From positions 1 to 64,000 of the forward strand of contig NZ_AUBL01000012.1 in NCBI RefSeq assembly GCF_000429225.1: a stretch of DNA of 64,000 nt, written 5' to 3'. Below are positions 60,817 through 64,000 of this stretch, one piece after another; position 1 is the first letter of the stretch; each line of letters begins with the position of its first letter. Both the position numbers and the translations under genes were made by a program. The notes under the pieces are model-generated. The model saw only the letters and a list, made by a program, of their open reading frames with translations, had not been told where the DNA came from and did not search any database. This DNA is from Actinomyces dentalis DSM 19115 (lineage in GTDB: Bacteria; Actinomycetota; Actinomycetes; Actinomycetales; Actinomycetaceae).

Positions 60817-60978
60817 ATGACTACTTGGGAGTACGCCACCATCCCCCTCATCACCCACGCCACCAAGCAGATCCTCGACCAGTGGGGCGCCGACGGCTGG
60901 GAGCTCGTCCAGGTCGTGCCCGGGCCGGCCGGCTCGGACAGCCTCGTCGCCTACCTCAAGCGGCCCACCGGCGCCTGA
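60817..60978 (+). CDS. DUF4177-like small protein
   Basis: 53 residues: MTTWEYATIPLITHATKQIL then DQWGADGWELVQVVPG, a compact alpha/beta layout with the WEY and GADGWELV blocks of DUF4177-type proteins. It ends with TGA at 60976. No strong ribosome-binding site is seen. Its position between whiB and crp is kept in related actinobacteria as far as remembered. Function unknown. Confidence 0.7.
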   Translation: MTTWEYATIPLITHATKQILDQWGADGWELVQVVPGPAGSDSLVAYLKRPTGA

Positions 60979-61108
60979 GGCGGACGGGGCCCGCCGGCCC
61001 GGGCACGACCGCGCCATGAGCATGAGGCCGTCCCGGCCGCGTGCAGCAGCGCCCGCCGCCCCGGGACGGCGGGCGCCGTCGTGCGACGGGGCCGTGCGGG
61101 GGCGGGGC

Positions 61109-61786
61109 TCAGCGGGCGCGACGGCGCAGGCGGTCGACGTCGAGCAGCGTGACGGCCCTCCCCTCCAGGCGGATCCAGCCGCGGGAGACGAACTCCGCCA
61201 GCGACTTGTTGACCGTCTCGCGGGAGGCGCCCACCAGCTGGGCCAGCTCCTCCTGGGTGAGGTCGTGCGGGACGTGGACGCCGTCCTCCGTCGTCGAGCC
61301 GAAGCGGTCCGCCAGGTCCAGCAGGGCCTTGGCCACGCGGCCGGGCACGTCCGAGAACACCAGGTCCGCCAGGGCCGTGTTGGTGCGGCGCAGGCGCTGG
61401 GCCAGGGCGCGCAGCATGTCCTTGGCCAGCGTCGGGTGGGCCTCGATGAAGCTCATGAGCTGGCCGTGCTCCAGGGCCAGCAGGTCCGTGGGGGCCACGG
61501 CGGTGGCCGTGGTGGAGCGCGGGCCCGGGTCGAACAGGGTGAGCTCGCCGACCACCTCGCCCGGACCGAGCACGGCCAGCAGGTTCTCCCGGCCGTCCGC
61601 GGAGGCGTGGCCGAGTTTGACCTTGCCGGACAGGAGCACGTAGAAGCGGTCGCCCGCGTCGCCCTCGTTGAAGAGGGTCTCGCCGCGGCGCAGGGTGGTC
61701 TGCGTCATCATGGCGCGCAGCTCCTCCTGCTCCTCCGGGCTCATCCCCTCGAAGAGCGGGATCCTGGAGATAATGCTGTCGTCCAC
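61109..61786 (-). CDS. crp: Crp/Fnr-family regulator (Crp/GlxR-like)
   Basis: 225 residues, the length of mycobacterial Crp and corynebacterial GlxR. cNMP-binding domain with LFNEGDAGDRFYVLLSGKVK (start) and the phosphate cassette GEVVGELTLFDPGPRSTTA (first part), then a helix-turn-helix LTQEELAQLVGASRETVNK. AGGAGG (61793-61798 on the complementary strand) fixes the start at GTG 61786 (VDDSIISRIPLF); the longer reading would overlap the site. A global cAMP-responsive regulator in relatives. It is divergent from nth. Confidence 0.94.
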   Translation of the reverse strand: MDDSIISRIPLFEGMSPEEQEELRAMMTQTTLRRGETLFNEGDAGDRFYVLLSGKVKLGHASADGRENLLAVLGPGEVVGELTLFDPGPRSTTATAVAPTDLLALEHGQLMSFIEAHPTLAKDMLRALAQRLRRTNTALADLVFSDVPGRVAKALLDLADRFGSTTEDGVHVPHDLTQEELAQLVGASRETVNKSLAEFVSRGWIRLEGRAVTLLDVDRLRRRAR

Positions 61787-62003
61787 GAAGGTCCTCCTGT
61801 GGTGTGGTTCGCCCGGCCCGGGGCGGGGCCGTCTCAACGTCTTATCCTGTCATGATTTGTGATATGCGGCACGCCGTCGAGCATTGTAGTCTCGTGTGGC
61901 GCGGGTCAAAGGCTCCTGCGGCCACGATTCACCGGATCGTGATGTTCGCGTGCGAACCGAGCCGACGGCGGAGCGGGTCGGGACCACGAGGAGGAGGACA
62001 AGT

Positions 62004-62690
62004 ATGACACGGCGCACGTCCGCTTCGCGCGCGCCCGCGTCGCCGCCCCCGCGGGAGTGCGCCTCCGGGCGCGCCGCGGCGGTCGACGACGAGCTCGCCC
62101 GCCTCTACCCCGGCGCCCGCTGCTCCCTGGTCCACGACGGCCCCTTCCAGCTGCTGGTCGCCACCGTCCTGTCCGCCCAGACCACCGACAGGCGCGTCAA
62201 CGCCCTCACCCCGGCGCTCTTCGCCCGCCACCCCGACGCCGCCGCCCTGGCCGGGGCCGATCCGGAGGCCCTGGAGGAGGAGCTGCGGCCCCTGGGCATG
62301 CAGCGCACCCGGGCGCGGCGCCTCATCGCCCTGGGCGCCGCCCTCGTCGACTCCTGCGGCGGCGCCGTGCCCGCCTCGCGCGACGAGCTCGTCGCCCTGC
62401 CCGGGGTGGGGCGCAAGACCGCCAACGTCGTGCTGGGCGACGCCTTCGGCGTCCCGGCCATCACCGTCGACACGCACGTGGGGCGCCTGGCCCGGCGGCT
62501 GGGGTGGACGAGCGCGAAGGACCCCCTCGCCGTCGAGCGGGACATCGCCGCCCTGTGGGAGCCGCGGCGCTGGACCGACGGCTGCCACCGGCTCATCGAG
62601 CACGGGCGCGCCGTCTGCCGCGCCCGCGCGCCCCGCTGCGAGCGGTGCGCGCTGGCCGAGAAGGGGCTGTGCCCGCGCGTGGGCGTGTGA
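62004..62690 (+). CDS. nth: Endonuclease III
   Basis: Bifunctional DNA glycosylase/AP lyase for oxidised pyrimidines. 228 residues. Helix-hairpin-helix LPGVGRKTANVVL with the catalytic Lys, catalytic Asp in TVDTHVGRLARR, and the 4Fe-4S cluster in CRARAPRCERCALAEKGLC (C-x6-C-x2-C-x5-C). GGAGGA precedes ATG 62004. The gene end, including the stop codon, is duplicated just downstream. Confidence 0.96.
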   Translation: MTRRTSASRAPASPPPRECASGRAAAVDDELARLYPGARCSLVHDGPFQLLVATVLSAQTTDRRVNALTPALFARHPDAAALAGADPEALEEELRPLGMQRTRARRLIALGAALVDSCGGAVPASRDELVALPGVGRKTANVVLGDAFGVPAITVDTHVGRLARRLGWTSAKDPLAVERDIAALWEPRRWTDGCHRLIEHGRAVCRARAPRCERCALAEKGLCPRVGV

Positions 62691-62754
62691 GGTCGGGGTC
62701 TTCGCCGACCCGCCCGGTGGCCCGGAGCTGTGCCCGCGCGCGGGCGTGTGAGGT
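62666..62754. repeat. Direct duplication of the nth 3' end
   Basis: GCTGTGCCCGCGCG(T/C)GGGCG and the following TGTGAGGTC occur at 62666-62694 and again at about 62728-62756, separated by 33 bp. The second copy is outside the gene. It suggests a small tandem duplication or slippage event. Confidence 0.6.
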
Positions 62755-62787
62755 CCGGCCCGGGCGGGCGGCGTCGGCGGGGGAGGC

Positions 62788-63702
62788 TCAGCCGGCCGCG
62801 CCGACCTCCGCCAGGAAGGGCAGCAGGACGTCGACGAGCGGGGCCGGGGCCTCCTCCTGCGGGAAGTGGCCGACGCCGCGGACCGTCACCTGCGCCAGGC
62901 GCCCGGCCACGTGGTGGGTGTCGCGGGCGTAGGCCTGGGCGGGCTGGACCGGATCCACCTCGCCCTGGACGCTGAGCACCGGCAGACTCACCGGCTCCGT
63001 CAGCGCGGCCACCTCGGCGCGGCTGAGTATGAGGTTGCGCACGCTGCTCAGGGCGGAGCGGGCCGCGCCCGGCCGGGCCAGGAGCGCCGCGTAGTAGCCC
63101 GCCGAGCGGGCCACGGCGTCGCGGGTGCGCGGCCCCGCCCAGGAGCGCAGCAGCCGCTCCATGCCGGCGGTGGTGGACAGGGTGCGCTCGGGCAGGAAGG
63201 GCGTTTTGAAGCCGAGGTACTGCAGGGCGCTGCCCGAGAAGTTCCGGCCGCGCAGCGAGCGCACCGCCACCGGGTGCGGGGCCCCCACCGGGACGATGGC
63301 GCGCACCGTCCGGGCGAAGCGGCCCGCCATGAGCCAGGCGACGTGACCGCCCAGGCCGTGGCCGACGACAATGGCGCTCTCGTGCCCCAGGGCGCTGATG
63401 ACCCCGTGGACGTCGTCGGCCAGCGTCACCAGGTCGTAGCCCGACGGCGGGCGGTCAGATCCGCCGAAGCCGCGCAGGTCCAGGGCCGCGACCCGGTGGC
63501 CGGCGTCGGCCAGGGGCTCGATGACCTTGCGCCACGTCCACCAGCACTGCGGGAAGCCGTGCAGGAGGAGCACCAGCGGGCGGGACGGGCCCGACTCCCC
63601 GACGGGGGTCTGCGGACCGGCGAGCGCGGTGTGGAAGCGGGTCCCGCCGGCGGTGAGATGACGATGGGTCCACGGGCCGGGGCGCAGAACGTTGACGGGC
63701 AC
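62788..63702 (-). CDS. Alpha/beta-hydrolase-fold protein with glycine at the nucleophile position
   Basis: 304 residues. VLLLHGFPQCWWTWRKVI (oxyanion HGFP) and ALDLRGFGGSDRP are epoxide-hydrolase/haloalkane-dehalogenase-like. The nucleophile elbow reads VVGHGLGGHV, with Gly116 instead of Ser, Asp or Cys. Late motifs GEVDPVQP and GVGHFPQEE carry the Asp and His of a triad. Either the family uses an unusual mechanism or it is non-catalytic. Start ATG 63702; single gene. Confidence 0.82.
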   Translation of the reverse strand: MPVNVLRPGPWTHRHLTAGGTRFHTALAGPQTPVGESGPSRPLVLLLHGFPQCWWTWRKVIEPLADAGHRVAALDLRGFGGSDRPPSGYDLVTLADDVHGVISALGHESAIVVGHGLGGHVAWLMAGRFARTVRAIVPVGAPHPVAVRSLRGRNFSGSALQYLGFKTPFLPERTLSTTAGMERLLRSWAGPRTRDAVARSAGYYAALLARPGAARSALSSVRNLILSRAEVAALTEPVSLPVLSVQGEVDPVQPAQAYARDTHHVAGRLAQVTVRGVGHFPQEEAPAPLVDVLLPFLAEVGAAG

Positions 63703-63802
63703 GGCGGCACTCTAACGAAGGGCCCGCCCACTCCGTCCCTTCCGCGAGACCGGCGGCGCGGCGCCGCGTTCGGGCGCCGGGCTCGGGGGCGCGGCCGGCG
63801 CC

Positions 63803-64000
63803 TCAGCCCAGGGCGAGGGAGGCGACGACGTAGACGGCGGTCCCGCCGATCAGGGACAGGCCGATCGTGCGGCGCCACAGGTGCAGGGCGGCGGTCGAGG
63901 CGATCCCCGCCGCGGCCGGCGCCCAGGTCGCCGGGTCGGCGCCCACGCCGTCGAGGGTGTAGGCGACGAGCACGATCATGACGCCCAGCGGCATCGTGGC
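63803..64000 (-). CDS. azlD: AzlD-type branched-chain amino acid transport protein, partial
   Basis: Only the C-terminal ~65 residues are inside the window; the gene runs off the right edge. LMPLGVMIVLVAYTL-type start of a helix, then IASTAALHLWRRTIGLSLIGG and TAVYVVASLALG are typical of AzlD, the small subunit that works with AzlC in export of branched-chain amino acids. azlC is expected just beyond the edge. Assignment is from a fragment. Confidence 0.7.
   Translation of the reverse strand, partial: ATMPLGVMIVLVAYTLDGVGADPATWAPAAAGIASTAALHLWRRTIGLSLIGGTAVYVVASLALG

Noticed and set aside
61800-61900. A Crp/GlxR site upstream of crp
   Set aside because: TGTCATGATTTGTGATA does not fit TGTGA-N6-TCACA in a convincing way.

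Overview
The window is chromosomal DNA of a very high-GC Gram-positive actinobacterium. Actinomyces or a relative is likely, but this is inferred from gene content and not from a marker gene. Supporting signs are a WhiB regulator beside a class A penicillin-binding protein, Ino1, MurT/GatD, the coproporphyrin-dependent haem route (HemY/CgoX, ferrochelatase, ChdC), an actinobacterial ExLDI-type protein, many ATGA or GTGA start-stop overlaps, and GTG starts.

Layout. 1-1.8 kb is a decayed accessory patch: an IS256 transposase stub, a frameshifted AAA ATPase and a truncated PD-(D/E)XK-like partner. 2.3-5.1 kb is lysC-asd. 5.3-6.6 kb holds a CPBP membrane protease and a thioredoxin. 6.7-11.6 kb is one minus-strand operon: ABC ATPase, two permeases, histidine kinase, response regulator. 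11.8-15.8 kb carries dps, an AbiEi/DUF559-type protein between two identical 109-bp repeats, a zinc-type macrodomain protein and an NrtR-like Nudix regulator. 15.9-18.6 kb is an SPFH protein, a NAD-kinase-like protein and a PspC protein. 18.8-24.5 kb is a beta-glucoside PTS operon with its PRD regulator. 24.6-39 kb is the haem biosynthesis locus: hemE-hemY-hemC-hemD-hemB and hemL on minus, hemA-hemH-chdC on plus. 39-42.2 kb has a Nudix hydrolase and gatD/murT. 42.7-44.9 kb is an AbrB-like regulator with an ABC-2 exporter. 45-50 kb has two orphan Phd-type antitoxins, an MBL-fold hydrolase, an ATP-grasp protein and ino1. 50.3-55.9 kb has an MFS exporter with TetR, a PAP2-DAG kinase fusion, an ExLDI protein and a GNAT acetyltransferase. 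56-64 kb has tRNA-Pro, a phosphoesterase, ponA, whiB, a 53-residue DUF4177-like protein, crp, nth, an alpha/beta hydrolase and a partial azlD. The whiB-ponA-phosphoesterase and crp/nth neighbourhood resembles Rv3674c-Rv3683 of Mycobacterium tuberculosis.

Two features stand out. First, the intergenic spaces carry at least seven families of long palindromic elements (A-G below). Some have perfect 21-35 bp arms. One family has compensatory arm changes between copies, and one has two identical copies flanking a nuclease-like gene. Second, many housekeeping enzymes (LysC, HemC, HemY, HemE, HemH, MurT, the PTS EIICA) carry long Ala/Gly/Pro-rich inserts between conserved blocks. LysC and EIICA also have a well-placed internal ribosome-binding site that would yield a separate C-terminal protein. 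No rRNA, CRISPR array, prophage or intact insertion sequence was seen.
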